Shown one piece after another: positions 41,172 through 50,398 of a DNA stretch of 64,000 nucleotides. The stretch's first letter is position 1, and every line of letters starts with the position of its first letter. The notes under the pieces are model-generated. The model ran no database searches. It was not told where the DNA came from and saw nothing but the letters and a program-made list of their open reading frames with translations. The DNA is from Serratia sarumanii (GTDB lineage Bacteria > Pseudomonadota > Gammaproteobacteria > Enterobacterales > Enterobacteriaceae): NCBI RefSeq assembly GCF_029962605.1, contig NZ_CP124750.1, positions 4,898,001 to 4,962,000 of the forward strand, in the 5' to 3' direction. A program made the position numbers and the translations under genes.

Positions 41172-42161
41172 TCAGCGTTTGCTTATCTCGTCGAACACGC
41201 CGCCGGTGGCGAAGTGCACCTTCTGCGCTTCGGTCCAGCCGCCGAAGGTGTCATCCACGGTGAACAGCTTCAGCTGCGGGAACTGCCCGGCAAACTTGGC
41301 CGCCACCGCCGCATCGCGCGGACGGTAATAGTGCTGCGCCGCGATGGTCTGCCCTTCCGGCGAATACAGATACTTCAGGTAGGCGGTCGCCACGTCGCGG
41401 GTACCGCGTTTATCGACCACCTTATCCACCACTGACACCGTCGGTTCGGCCAGGATCGATTCGCTCGGCGTAATAATCTCGAACTTGTCTTTGCCGAGCT
41501 CTTTCTCCGCCAGCAGCGCTTCGTTTTCCCAGGCGATCAGCACATCGCCGATGCCGCGCTCAACGAAGGTGTTGGTCGCGCCGCGCGCGCCGGAATCCAG
41601 CACTTCGACGTTCTTGTACAAGTTTTTGACGAAGTCCTGCGCCTTGGCCTTATCGTTGTTGTTGTGGTGCAACGCGTAGCCCCAGGCGGCCAGGTAGTTC
41701 CAGCGGGCGCCGCCGGAGGTTTTCGGGTTCGGGGTGATCACCGACACGCCCGGCTTGATCAAATCGGGCCAGTCGTGAATTTGTTTCGGGTTGCCTTTGC
41801 GCACCAGGAAGACGATGGTCGAGGTGTAAGGCGCCGAGTTGTCCGGCAGGCGCTTGATCCAGTCTTTCTCGATGCGCCCGCGTTCGGCGATGGCGTCGAC
41901 GTCATAAGCCAACGCCAGCGTCACCACGTCGGCCTCGATGCCGTTGATCACCGAGGTCGCCTGTTTGCCGGATCCGCCATGCGACTGGCGCACCGTCACC
42001 TTGTCGCCGGTTTCCGCCTGATAGTGCTTGCTGAATGCCGTGTTGTAAGCCTGATAGAATTCACGCGTCGGATCGTATGACACGTTCAGCAACTGAATAT
42101 CCTTCGCCATGGCGCCGGACGCCAACAGCACCAATGTCAGACCTACACCCCATTTACGCAT
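41172..42161 (-). CDS. sbp: Sbp, periplasmic sulfate-binding protein
   Basis: Sbp captures sulfate for the CysAWT ABC transporter. The ATG at 42161 gives [20 protein letters not shown] with a signal peptide cut after AMA, and 329 residues in all, as in E. coli. Ligand-loop motifs are [35 protein letters not shown] and [20 protein letters not shown]. The cys transport genes are not nearby. E. coli has cdh between tpiA and sbp; it is absent here. Confidence 0.97.
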   Translation of the reverse strand: MRKWGVGLTLVLLASGAMAKDIQLLNVSYDPTREFYQAYNTAFSKHYQAETGDKVTVRQSHGGSGKQATSVINGIEADVVTLALAYDVDAIAERGRIEKDWIKRLPDNSAPYTSTIVFLVRKGNPKQIHDWPDLIKPGVSVITPNPKTSGGARWNYLAAWGYALHHNNNDKAKAQDFVKNLYKNVEVLDSGARGATNTFVERGIGDVLIAWENEALLAEKELGKDKFEIITPSESILAEPTVSVVDKVVDKRGTRDVATAYLKYLYSPEGQTIAAQHYYRPRDAAVAAKFAGQFPQLKLFTVDDTFGGWTEAQKVHFATGGVFDEISKR

Positions 42162-42298
42162 CGACAGGCTCTCCCAGAAAATTAAGCGCAACCTCAATCG
42201 GTTGGTTTAGCATCAGAGCCTGCCAGAAACTTTCCCGGCAATTAAAGAATAAAAAATTTTGGGATAGATGATTACGGAATATATCGCCGGCGGGCATC

Positions 42299-42322
42299 AA
42301 AAAGCCCCCGCAAGCGGAGGCT
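42299..42322 (-). terminator. Terminator of pfkA
   Basis: On the minus strand AGCCTCCGC / GCGGGGGCT (one mismatch) forms a hairpin followed by TTTTTG, 26 bases after the pfkA stop. Confidence 0.82.
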
Positions 42323-42347
42323 CTTTTGTCGTGCGGTGAGCGGCGTA

Positions 42348-43310
42348 TCAGTACAGTTTTTTCGCCGTTTCCAGCCAGTCGCCCTTGAACGGACGCTTCA
42401 TGTTTTCGATCGCGTCGATGATGTCGTGGTGCACCATTTTTTCGTTCTGGATACCGACGCAGCGGCCGCCGTAGCCCTGCAGCAGCAGCTCGATGGCGTA
42501 GGCGCCCATGCGCGAGGCCAGGATGCGGTCGTAGGCAACCGGTGAACCGCCGCGTTGAATGTGGCCCAGCACGGTGGCGCGGGTTTCACGCTTGGTTTCC
42601 TGCTCGATGTGGCGCGCCAGCTCATCGATGTCGCAGATGTGCTCGGTGATCGCCACGATGGCGTGTTTTTTACCCTTGGCGATACCGGCCTTGATTTCGC
42701 ACACCAGGTCTTCGCGGTTGAATTCGATTTCAGGCAGCACGATGAATTCGCAGCCGCCGGCAATCGCCGCCGCCAGCGTCAGATCGCCGCAGTAACGGCC
42801 CATCACTTCCACGATGGAGATACGCTGGTGCGAAGAGGAGGTATCGCGCAGGCGGTCAATTGCTTCCACCACGGTTTCTAGCGCGGTGAAGTAACCGATG
42901 GTGTAGTCGGTGCCGGCAACGTCGTTATCGATGGTGCCCGGCAGACCGATGCACGGGAAGCCTTCTTCCGTCAGGCGTTTGGCGCCCATGTAGGAACCGT
43001 CGCCGCCGATCACCACCAGCGCGTCGATGCCGCGATTCTTCAGGTTTTCAATCGCCTTGGCGCGCACGTTTTCATCCCTGAACTCCGGGAAGCGGGCCGA
43101 GCCAAGGAAGGTGCCGCCGCGGTTGATCATGTCGGACACGCTATAGCGGTCCAGCTGCTCCATGCGATCTTCGTACAAGCCAAGGTAGCCATCGTAAATA
43201 CCAAAAACTTCCAGACCTTCTGAAAGCGCAGAACGCACAACGCCGCGGATTGCAGCGTTCATACCCGGCGAATCACCGCCGCTCGTCAGTACACCGATTT
43301 TCTTGATCAT
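42348..43310 (-). CDS. pfkA: PfkA, ATP-dependent 6-phosphofructokinase
   Basis: PfkA commits fructose-6-phosphate to glycolysis and is allosterically regulated by ADP and PEP. The ATG at 43310 gives [20 protein letters not shown] and 320 residues, as in E. coli. ATP binding uses GGD near residue 11 and [10 protein letters not shown] near 102; the catalytic base is Asp128 in [29 protein letters not shown] and [10 protein letters not shown] are sugar-phosphate blocks. A -10 like TATAAT lies on the minus strand at 43419-43424 in the promoter region. Confidence 0.98.
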   Translation of the reverse strand: MIKKIGVLTSGGDSPGMNAAIRGVVRSALSEGLEVFGIYDGYLGLYEDRMEQLDRYSVSDMINRGGTFLGSARFPEFRDENVRAKAIENLKNRGIDALVVIGGDGSYMGAKRLTEEGFPCIGLPGTIDNDVAGTDYTIGYFTALETVVEAIDRLRDTSSSHQRISIVEVMGRYCGDLTLAAAIAGGCEFIVLPEIEFNREDLVCEIKAGIAKGKKHAIVAITEHICDIDELARHIEQETKRETRATVLGHIQRGGSPVAYDRILASRMGAYAIELLLQGYGGRCVGIQNEKMVHHDIIDAIENMKRPFKGDWLETAKKLY

Positions 43311-43541
43311 GACTACCTCTGAACTGTGTAGATGCAATTTCTTAAGAATTCTGTCTCCGCCGATCGTCTTGAAACCTCTCCGGCTGCAGAAAACCAGCTT
43401 TACGGCTTATTGCTGGATATTATATCAAAAACACCCAGCTGAATTGATTCAAGTCACGCAATATAACGGTAAAAACACCGCATGGCACGCTGAGCTAACT
43501 CAGATATTCATGATAATACTTCGATCTATGCCTCTATCTGA

Positions 43542-44444
43542 TTATAGCTCCCAATGCCCCTGCCTACCCGGTGGCACCACGGAGCACGGATCCAGGTGAA
43601 TGATGACGTCCGCCCCCGCAAAACGGTGCCGCAACGCCTGTTCCACCTGATCGGCCAACCGATGCGCCTCACGCAGCGGCAGCGTGTCTTCCATCTCCAG
43701 ATGCAGCTGGATGAAACGCGTCGGCCCCGACTGCCGCGTGCGCAGATCGTGCGCGCCTTTCACCCCGGGCCAGGAGGAAACCACCTCGATAATCGCCTGG
43801 CGTTCGTCATCCGGCAACGCCCGATCCAGCAGCGACTGCACAGCTTCGTAGCCCATGCGCAGCGCGCTATACAGGATGTAAACGCCGATGCCCAGCGCGA
43901 ACAGCGCGTCCGCCCGCTGGAAGCCGTACCAGCTTAGCCCAAGAGCGATAAGAATAGCACCATTCATCATGACATCTGACTGATAATGCAGCATATCTGC
44001 GCGCACCGCCTGGCTGCGCGTTTTTCTGACCACCCAACGTTGATAGGTGACCAGAATCAGGGTGCTGATCAACGCGATCACCGTCACGACGATCCCGACG
44101 CCGGGATCGCGCAGCGTTTGCGGCGCATACAAATGCTGGAAGCCGGTGAGGAACAGAAACAGGGCGGAGCCGGAAATAAACATGCTTTGCGCCAGCGCCG
44201 CCAGCGATTCCGCTTTGCCGTGGCCAAAGGTGTGCTCGGCATCGGCCGGCTGCAGCGAATAACGCACCACCAGAAGGTTGGTCAGCGAGGCGGCGATATC
44301 GACCAGCGAATCTACCAGCGCCGCCAGCAGGCTGACCGAACCGGTGTGGTACCAGGCGACGATTTTGATCAACAGCAGTGACGACGCCAGCGCGGTAGCG
44401 GCCAACGCAGCGGACTTTACCAGGCGTGCATAGCGCTGTTCCAT
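43542..44444 (-). CDS. fieF: FieF, cation-efflux (iron/zinc) antiporter
   Basis: FieF is a dimeric CDF transporter that exports Fe2+ and Zn2+ in exchange for protons. The ATG at 44444 gives [20 protein letters not shown] and 300 residues, matching E. coli; the upstream start at 44477 is not conserved. There are six helices. Transport-site Asp residues lie in [20 protein letters not shown], and the His-Asp pair in [20 protein letters not shown]. The C-terminal cytoplasmic metal-sensing domain contains [13 protein letters not shown] and IIHLDPCS. Confidence 0.96.
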   Translation of the reverse strand: MEQRYARLVKSAALAATALASSLLLIKIVAWYHTGSVSLLAALVDSLVDIAASLTNLLVVRYSLQPADAEHTFGHGKAESLAALAQSMFISGSALFLFLTGFQHLYAPQTLRDPGVGIVVTVIALISTLILVTYQRWVVRKTRSQAVRADMLHYQSDVMMNGAILIALGLSWYGFQRADALFALGIGVYILYSALRMGYEAVQSLLDRALPDDERQAIIEVVSSWPGVKGAHDLRTRQSGPTRFIQLHLEMEDTLPLREAHRLADQVEQALRHRFAGADVIIHLDPCSVVPPGRQGHWEL

Positions 44445-44495
44445 CAAGGGATCCCGGTCAAAAGGTGTGGCGCTCAATATAGCGAAATGTCGGAT

Positions 44496-44554
44496 AAAAA
44501 AAACCCCGCCATCATGGCGGGGAAGACAGGGATGGTGTCTATGGCAAGGAAAAA
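44496..44554 (-). ncRNA. cpxQ: CpxQ, 3' UTR-derived small RNA of cpxP
   Basis: The 3' untranslated part of cpxP carries CCTTGCCATAGACACCATCC on the minus strand, then CTGTCTT, the terminator stem CCCCGCCA / TGGCGGGG (44504-44522) and eight T. From memory this is nearly identical to CpxQ of E. coli and Salmonella, which RNase E cuts from cpxP mRNA. CpxQ then acts with Hfq on envelope-protein mRNAs. The 5' end is placed by analogy. Confidence 0.9.
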
Positions 44555-44576
44555 CAGGGGACTACTCAGTCGTACT

Positions 44577-45056
44577 TCACTTCTGGGCAGAAGCTTGCTG
44601 CAAACCAGAAATTTGTTGCTCCATCTGCTGCATACGCTGCTGATGTTTCTGGTCTAAAACACTTTTTTGCTCTGGCGTCAGCAGGTTATACATTTGGTTG
44701 CGCACCCGGGCCATTTCGACCTGGCGCTTGACCTGCTGTTGGGCCATCTTTTCCGCCTGGGCATACACGGCGGCTTCGTCAAATTTCTCTGCGGTCACCA
44801 GTTTATGCATGGCTTCCATTTCAGCTACATTGACACCAGGCAGATCGTGCCGGGCCTGGCGCATCAAATCGCGCATTTGCTGGCGCTGCTGTTCGCTGAG
44901 GCTGACACCGTCGAACATATGGTGTTGGCCGGGTATTCGGGTCATCGCGTCGTTGCCGGGAGGTTGGGCTGTGTCCGGTATAGTGTCGGCAGCGAAGGCA
45001 GCGGTCGAACCAATTGCCAGCAGTGATGCCATAACTAATGCGGTCACCTTACGCAT
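44577..45056 (-). CDS. cpxP: CpxP, periplasmic modulator of the Cpx response
   Basis: CpxP binds the sensor CpxA and misfolded pilins in the periplasm and is degraded by DegP. The 159-residue precursor starts [20 protein letters not shown] with a signal peptide cut near FAA. The Spy/CpxP family LTxxQ motifs appear as LSEQQ (first copy, Thr replaced by Ser) and LTPEQ (second copy). It is divergent from cpxRA with a CpxR box between. Its 3' end carries CpxQ. Confidence 0.95.
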   Translation of the reverse strand: MRKVTALVMASLLAIGSTAAFAADTIPDTAQPPGNDAMTRIPGQHHMFDGVSLSEQQRQQMRDLMRQARHDLPGVNVAEMEAMHKLVTAEKFDEAAVYAQAEKMAQQQVKRQVEMARVRNQMYNLLTPEQKSVLDQKHQQRMQQMEQQISGLQQASAQK

Positions 45057-45136
45057 TTCAACTCCTCAAGCTTTCTCACTTTGCGAATCAACGAGGAGCA
45101 GTGTACCGCTACACCTGAAAACCTGCGTCAGTGCAT

Positions 45137-45151
45137 GTAAAACTACGTAAA
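45137..45151. promoter_or_regulatory. CpxR binding box between cpxP and cpxR
   Basis: GTAAA, five bases, GTAAA is a perfect match to the CpxR consensus GTAAA-N5-GTAAA. It lies 81 bases from the cpxP start and 54 bases from the cpxR start, so it can serve both. Confidence 0.93.
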
Positions 45152-45204
45152 GTCATGGAATGGCAACAGTTGATGACGTATTTTGCGTCTGGAGGTAAAT
45201 CATA

Positions 45205-45903
45205 ATGAACAAGATTCTGTTAGTTGACGACGACCGCGAGTTGACCTCGCTGTTAAAAGAACTGCTTGAAATGGAAGGTTTTAATATCGTCGTCGCGCAC
45301 GATGGCGAGCAGGCGTTGTCGCTGCTGGACAGCTCCGTCGATCTGCTGCTGCTCGACATCATGATGCCGAAGAAAAACGGCATCGATACGCTGAAAGAAC
45401 TGCGCCAACATCACCAGACGCCGGTCATCATGCTGACCGCGCGCGGCAGCGAACTGGACCGCGTGCTGGGCCTGGAGCTGGGTGCCGATGATTACCTGCC
45501 GAAACCCTTTAACGATCGCGAACTGGTCGCGCGCATTCGCGCCATTCTGCGCCGTTCCAACTGGAGCGAACAGCAGCAGCAGGTCGACAGCGGCGCCCCG
45601 ACGCTGGATGTCGATGGCCTGCAGCTGAACCCCGGTCGCCAGGAGGCCAGCTTCGACGGCCAGGTGCTGGATCTGACCGGCACCGAATTCACCCTGCTTT
45701 ACCTGCTGGCGCAGCATCTCGGCCAGGTGGTGTCGCGCGAACTGCTGAGCCAGGAAGTGCTGGGCAAACGCCTGACCCCGTTCGATCGCGCCATCGACAT
45801 GCACATCTCCAACCTGCGGCGTAAGCTGCCGGATCGCAAAGACGGGCATCCGTGGTTCAAAACCCTGCGCGGGCGTGGTTATTTGATGGTATCTGCAACA
45901 TGA
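45205..45903 (+). CDS. cpxR: CpxR, envelope-stress response regulator
   Basis: CpxR is an OmpR-type regulator phosphorylated by CpxA. The 232-residue protein has the receiver domain (MNKILLVDDDRELTSLLKEL, phosphorylated Asp51 in LLLLDIMMPKKNGID, and the Lys in DYLPKPFNDRELVARIRAIL). The C-terminal winged helix contains LTGTEFTLLYLLAQHLGQVV and DRAIDMHISNLRRKLPDRKD. It overlaps cpxA by 4 bases (ATGA) and is expected to activate its own operon through the upstream box. Confidence 0.98.
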   Translation: MNKILLVDDDRELTSLLKELLEMEGFNIVVAHDGEQALSLLDSSVDLLLLDIMMPKKNGIDTLKELRQHHQTPVIMLTARGSELDRVLGLELGADDYLPKPFNDRELVARIRAILRRSNWSEQQQQVDSGAPTLDVDGLQLNPGRQEASFDGQVLDLTGTEFTLLYLLAQHLGQVVSRELLSQEVLGKRLTPFDRAIDMHISNLRRKLPDRKDGHPWFKTLRGRGYLMVSAT

Positions 45904-47294
45904 TCAACAGTTTGACGGCACGCATCTTCGCCATTTTCTGGTTCACGTTAGCCCTGGTGCTAATGTTGGTGTTGATGGTGCCCAAGCTTGACTCCCGCCA
46001 AATGACCTCGCTGCTCGACAGCGAACAGCGGCAGGGGTTGATGCTGGAACAGCACGTCGAGGCCGAGTTGCAAAACGATCCGGCCAACGATTTGATGTGG
46101 TGGCGCCGCCTGTTCCGCGCCATCGACAAATGGGCGCCGCCGGGCCAACGCCTGCTGCTGGTCACCAGCGAAGGCCGGGTGATCGGCGCGCAGCGCAATG
46201 AAATGCAGATCGTCCGCAACTTCATCGGCCAATCCGACAACTCGGATCATCCGAAGAAGAAAAAGTACGGCCGCGTCGAGCTGGTAGGGCCGTTCGCGGT
46301 GCGCGACGGCGAAGACAACTACCAGCTGTACCTGATCCGTCCCGCCAACAGCCCGCAATCCGATTTCATCAACCTGATGTTCGACCGGCCGCTGCTGCTG
46401 CTGATCGTCACCATGTTGATCAGCGCCCCGCTGCTGCTGTGGCTGGCCTGGAGCCTGGCGAAACCGGCGCGCAAGCTGAAAAACGCCGCCGATGAAGTAG
46501 CGCGCGGCAACCTGAAGCAGCATCCGGAACTGGAGGCCGGCCCGCAGGAATTCCTGGCCACCGGCGCCAGCTTCAACCAGATGGTCAGCGCGCTGGAACG
46601 CATGATGAATGCTCAGCAACGCCTGATATCGGACATCTCGCACGAGCTGCGCACGCCGCTGACGCGCCTGCAGCTGGCCACCGCGCTGATGCGCCGCCGC
46701 CACGGCGAAGGCCACGAACTGGCGCGCATCGAAACCGAAGCGCAGCGGCTGGATTCGATGATCAACGATCTGCTGGCGCTGTCGCGCGGTCAGCAGAAGA
46801 GCGAGCTGGCGCGCGAGCAGCTGAAGGCCAACGAACTGTGGGCCGACGTGCTGGACAACGCCCGTTTCGAAGCGGAACAGATGGGCAAGCAGTTGGAGAT
46901 CACCGCGCCGCCCGGCCCATGGACGCTGTTCGGCAACGCGAGCGCGCTGGACAGCGCGTTGGAAAACATCGTGCGCAACGCCCTGCGTTATTCGCACACC
47001 CGCATCGCCGTGGCGTTCAGCGCCGACAATCAGGGCGTGACCATCCAGGTTGACGACGACGGCCCCGGCGTCAGCGCCGAAGACCGCGAGCAGATCTTCC
47101 GTCCGTTCTATCGCACCGACGAGGCGCGCGACCGCGAATCCGGCGGCACCGGCCTCGGCCTGGCAATAGTCGAGGCGGCTATCAACCAGCATCGCGGCTG
47201 GGTGAAGGCCGAAGACAGTCCGCTTGGCGGCCTGCGGTTGGTGCTGTGGCTGCCGCTGCATCATCAACGTCTGTCGACTAAGACAGAACAGTAA
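45900..47294 (+). CDS. cpxA: CpxA, envelope-stress sensor histidine kinase
   Basis: CpxA senses misfolded envelope proteins and adhesion and controls CpxR. The ATG at 45900 overlaps the cpxR stop and gives [20 protein letters not shown], 464 residues against 457 in E. coli, with the extra at the C-terminus. Membrane helices lie at about 8-28 and 163-184, with a periplasmic sensor between. A HAMP linker is followed by His248 in [18 protein letters not shown]-binding boxes are [10 protein letters not shown] (N box), [22 protein letters not shown] and [14 protein letters not shown]. Confidence 0.97.
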   Translation: MINSLTARIFAIFWFTLALVLMLVLMVPKLDSRQMTSLLDSEQRQGLMLEQHVEAELQNDPANDLMWWRRLFRAIDKWAPPGQRLLLVTSEGRVIGAQRNEMQIVRNFIGQSDNSDHPKKKKYGRVELVGPFAVRDGEDNYQLYLIRPANSPQSDFINLMFDRPLLLLIVTMLISAPLLLWLAWSLAKPARKLKNAADEVARGNLKQHPELEAGPQEFLATGASFNQMVSALERMMNAQQRLISDISHELRTPLTRLQLATALMRRRHGEGHELARIETEAQRLDSMINDLLALSRGQQKSELAREQLKANELWADVLDNARFEAEQMGKQLEITAPPGPWTLFGNASALDSALENIVRNALRYSHTRIAVAFSADNQGVTIQVDDDGPGVSAEDREQIFRPFYRTDEARDRESGGTGLGLAIVEAAINQHRGWVKAEDSPLGGLRLVLWLPLHHQRLSTKTEQ

Positions 47295-47337
47295 GAGTTT
47301 GCTATCCTGCGCCCCTCGTTCACGAGGGGCCTGCAAC

Positions 47338-47811
47338 ATGCTGAACATCGTTTTATTTGAACCCGAAATTCCACCCAACACCGGCAATATCATCCGCCTG
47401 TGCGCCAATACCGGCTTTAACCTGCACCTGATCGAACCGCTGGGTTTCCCGTGGGACGACAAGCGCCTGCGCCGCGCCGGGCTGGACTACCATGAGTTCA
47501 CCCGCGTCAGCCGTCATGCCGATTACGCCGCCTTTCTCGCCGCCGAAAAGCCGCAACGGCTGTTTGCCCTCACCACCAAAGGCACGCCGGCGCACAGCGC
47601 CGTCAGCTATCAGGCCGGCGACTACCTGCTGTTCGGCCCGGAAACGCGCGGGTTACCCGCCGATATCCTCGATGCGCTGCCTGCGCAGCAAAAAATCCGC
47701 ATCCCGATGCAGGCGCAAAGCCGCAGCATGAACCTGTCGAATGCCGTCTCGGTGGTCGTGTATGAGGCCTGGCGGCAGCTGGACTATGCCGGCGCGCTGA
47801 TCAAGGCGTAA
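47338..47811 (+). CDS. trmL: TrmL, tRNA (cytidine/uridine-2'-O)-methyltransferase
   Basis: TrmL methylates the ribose at wobble position 34 of two leucine tRNAs. The start at 47338 gives [20 protein letters not shown] and 157 residues, the family size. The SPOUT knot motifs are [35 protein letters not shown], and [20 protein letters not shown]. In E. coli trmL lies next to cysE near 81 min. Here it follows cpxA, so this is the junction between two blocks that are apart in E. coli. Confidence 0.96.
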   Translation: MLNIVLFEPEIPPNTGNIIRLCANTGFNLHLIEPLGFPWDDKRLRRAGLDYHEFTRVSRHADYAAFLAAEKPQRLFALTTKGTPAHSAVSYQAGDYLLFGPETRGLPADILDALPAQQKIRIPMQAQSRSMNLSNAVSVVVYEAWRQLDYAGALIKA

Positions 47812-47862
47812 TCCGCGACGACGCGCCATACTGAAAGGGTCATCCTCTCCAGAGCACGGCAC

Positions 47863-48636
47863 ATGGTTTTCGTCGCAGATATTGTCACCCAGCTTCGCCG
47901 GCTTGAGCCGGCGCTGAACGAGGCGCTGTTGCGGCTGCAACAGGCGCAAGACACCGAAGCGCTGCACGACTTGCGCGTCTGTCTGCGCCGCATTCGCAGC
48001 CTGCTGCGCCCGTTGCGCGGCTGCCCCGGCGCAACGCGGCTCGATCGGGCCGCCGCCGAGTTGGGCAGGCTCACGACGCCGCTGCGCGATCTCGAGGTGC
48101 TGATCGCCGAACTGGCGCGCCATCGCCTGGATTGGCAGGCCAACGTGCGCCAGAGCGATCTTCAGGCCCGCTACCGTCAACTGCTCGCCCATCCGCAGAT
48201 CATCGACTTTCCCTCGCTGTTGCACACCTGGCCGCGCCGCTTCCGCCGCACCGCGCGACGCACCGCCAAACACCGCCTGAACCGACGCCTGCAGCGCCAG
48301 CAACAGCAATTGCGCCGGGCATTGGCCGATACCGGCTACGATCGCCACCGCCTGCGGCTGCTGATAAAGCGCCTGCGCTACGCGGCCGAAGCCTATCCGC
48401 AACGCCTCCCCCTCTCTCCCGCCGCGATGGCGGGCCTCAAGGCGGCGCAAAGCGCCCTCGGCGACTGGCACGATCGTGAGGTCTGGTGCCTGCAGGCAGA
48501 ACATCAGGCGGATCTCTGGCCCTTGTTGCCCCGGTGGCAAGCTGAGCAACGCCAGACGCTGGCCAAGGCGGACGACTTGCTCGCCGCCTTATCGTCGGCG
48601 CTGACGGCGAAAACCGGCGGCGCATCACGATCCTGA
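47863..48636 (+). CDS. Stand-alone CHAD-domain protein
   Basis: The 257-residue protein is a CHAD (conserved histidine alpha-helical) domain. It is made of helices dense in Arg, His and Lys, with LHDLRVCLRRIRSLLRPLRG near the N-terminus and RLRLLIKRLRYAAEAYPQRL near residue 170. Domains of this kind bind inorganic polyphosphate and often accompany triphosphatases or polyphosphate kinase. Here the domain is alone, with no CYTH part and no ppk or ppx nearby. It lies 51 bases after trmL and may be cotranscribed. The exact function is not known; polyphosphate binding is inferred. Confidence 0.82.
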   Translation: MVFVADIVTQLRRLEPALNEALLRLQQAQDTEALHDLRVCLRRIRSLLRPLRGCPGATRLDRAAAELGRLTTPLRDLEVLIAELARHRLDWQANVRQSDLQARYRQLLAHPQIIDFPSLLHTWPRRFRRTARRTAKHRLNRRLQRQQQQLRRALADTGYDRHRLRLLIKRLRYAAEAYPQRLPLSPAAMAGLKAAQSALGDWHDREVWCLQAEHQADLWPLLPRWQAEQRQTLAKADDLLAALSSALTAKTGGASRS

Positions 48637-48740
48637 AAAAAGGCCGCGGCAGGGCACGCCCGGCCCCGAAAATGCCCGATGAGGCGTAGATAATGCGCTA
48701 TGTTTTGTAAGGGTAATCACCACTCATCATAGGAAACCAT

Positions 48741-49412
48741 ATGAAGAAACAACGCTTGAGCGTTGCCATGGCGGTTCTGGCAGCGGGCCTGTTGCTGGCG
48801 GGCTGTTCGTCCAAAGTCACCCAAACGTCGCAGTATTCGGGCTTCTTGTCCGATTACAGCAAACTGCAGGAAACCACCTCGCCAAGCGGCCATAAAACGC
48901 TGCGCTGGATAGACCCAAGCTACAAGGAATCCAACTATCGCGGCCTCTATTTCCAACCGGTGGTCTATTTCCCGGCGGAGAAACCCACGGCGCGCGTCAG
49001 CCAGGACACACTGAACAAGATTAAGGCCTACGCGACCCAGCGGATCAAAACCGCGCTGCAGAACCGCTTCACCATTCTGCCAAGCCCGACGGGCTCGCGC
49101 GTGCTGGTGGCCAAGCTCGCCATCACCGCCGTTTCCGCCGAAAATGAAGACATGAAATTCTATGAGGTGGTGCCGGTCGCCGCGGTGGTCGCCAGCACCA
49201 TGGCTGCTACCGGGCACCGGACGCAAAATACCGCGCTGTATATCGAAGGCGAGCTGATCGACCAGGATACCGGCAAAACGGTGATGGAAGTGGTACGCAA
49301 GGCCTACGGTAAAACCGTCAACAACGACAGCACGCCGGTCACGGCGGATGACGTCAAGGCGGCGATCGACGACATCGTCACCGATATCACCAACTTCCCG
49401 AAACAGGGCTGA
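48741..49412 (+). CDS. DUF3313-type lipoprotein
   Basis: The 223-residue product begins MKKQRLSVAMAVLAAGLLLA with lipobox LLAGC, so it should be cleaved and lipid-anchored at Cys22; the next residues SSK do not suggest inner-membrane retention. The body (SGFLSDYSKLQETTSPSGHK, KIKAYATQRIKTALQNRF, TALYIEGELIDQDTGKTVME) matches the DUF3313 family, whose role is unknown. It has its own upstream gap of about 100 bases and is convergent with cysE. E. coli has no gene here. Confidence 0.85.
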   Translation: MKKQRLSVAMAVLAAGLLLAGCSSKVTQTSQYSGFLSDYSKLQETTSPSGHKTLRWIDPSYKESNYRGLYFQPVVYFPAEKPTARVSQDTLNKIKAYATQRIKTALQNRFTILPSPTGSRVLVAKLAITAVSAENEDMKFYEVVPVAAVVASTMAATGHRTQNTALYIEGELIDQDTGKTVMEVVRKAYGKTVNNDSTPVTADDVKAAIDDIVTDITNFPKQG

Positions 49413-49422
49413 CCGCCGCCTG

Positions 49423-49452
49423 AAAAACACAGGGGAAGCCGAAGCTCCCCCT
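49423..49452 (-). terminator. Terminator of the cysE operon
   Basis: On the minus strand AGGGGGAGC, a TTCG tetraloop and GCTTCCCCT (one mismatch) form a hairpin followed by GTGTTTTT, 22 bases after the cysE stop. Confidence 0.85.
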
Positions 49453-49473
49453 GAATGGCTGCAAAGACGGCGC

Positions 49474-50295
49474 TCAAATGCCGTCGCCGTACTCGAAGCC
49501 GTGATTGGTGCCGTTAAAGTATTGGTCCATATCCATCGACGGCGTATCGCTCTCCGGCCGCCCGACGATGCGCGCCGGCACGCCGGCGGCGGTGGTGTGC
49601 GGCGGTATCGCCTGCAAGACCACCGAGCCCGCGCCGATCTTCGCGCCCTTGCCCACTTCGATATTGCCGAGAATTTTGGCGCCGGCGCCAATCATCACCC
49701 CTTCGCGGATTTTCGGGTGACGGTCGCCGCTGGTTTTACCGGTACCGCCCAGGGTGACCGACTGCAGGATAGAGACATTGTTCTCCACCACCGCCGTCTC
49801 ACCGATCACGATGCCGGTGGCGTGGTCGAGCATGATGCCGCAGCCGATGGTCGCCGCCGGGTGGATGTCCACGCCGAAGGCGACGGAAATTTGATTTTGC
49901 AGGTAGATAGCCAGCGCTTGCCGCCCTTGCTGCCACAGCCAGTGACCGATGCGGTAAGCCTGCAGCGCATGGAACCCTTTCAGGTAAAGCAGCGGCGTGG
50001 AGTATTTATCGACCGCCGGGTCGCGCAGCCGTACCGCGAGGATATCGCGCGCCGCCGACACGATCATCTGGTTGTCGGACTTGTAGGCCTCTTCCACCAC
50101 CTCGCGCACCGCGATGGCGGGCATGATCGGCGTCGCCAGCTTGTTGGCCAGCATATAGCTGAGCGCGCTGCCCAGGTTCTCGTGCTTGAGCAACGTCGCA
50201 TGGAAAAAGCTGGCCAGCATCGGTTCACAATCAGCCAGTGCTCGCGCTTCTGATTTAATGCTGTTCCAGACCTGTTCCAACTCTTCTGACGACAT
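49474..50295 (-). CDS. cysE: CysE, serine O-acetyltransferase
   Basis: CysE acetylates serine with acetyl-CoA, the first committed step to cysteine, and is feedback-inhibited by cysteine. From the ATG at 50295 (MSSEELEQVWNSIKSEARAL) it has 273 residues, as in E. coli. The left-handed beta-helix starts near residue 140; catalytic residues are His158 in GIMLDHATGIVIGET and Asp143. The C-terminal tail ends FEYGDGI; the terminal Ile is what CysK grips in the cysteine synthase complex. It is the last gene of the yibN-grxC-secB-gpsA-cysE run. Confidence 0.98.
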   Translation of the reverse strand: MSSEELEQVWNSIKSEARALADCEPMLASFFHATLLKHENLGSALSYMLANKLATPIMPAIAVREVVEEAYKSDNQMIVSAARDILAVRLRDPAVDKYSTPLLYLKGFHALQAYRIGHWLWQQGRQALAIYLQNQISVAFGVDIHPAATIGCGIMLDHATGIVIGETAVVENNVSILQSVTLGGTGKTSGDRHPKIREGVMIGAGAKILGNIEVGKGAKIGAGSVVLQAIPPHTTAAGVPARIVGRPESDTPSMDMDQYFNGTNHGFEYGDGI

Positions 50296-50398
50296 CACAT
50301 TCCCCTCTGCCTTGCCAAACGGGCCGCTTCACACGGTAGCGCGAAGCGGCCCAGGTCATTAGCGGGGTCAGCATGCTGCCCCGACATATCGTTTTATG

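Noticed and set aside
45960..47462. Minus-strand open frame (500 codons) opposite cpxA
   Set aside because: Same shadow pattern; cpxA on the plus strand is unambiguous.
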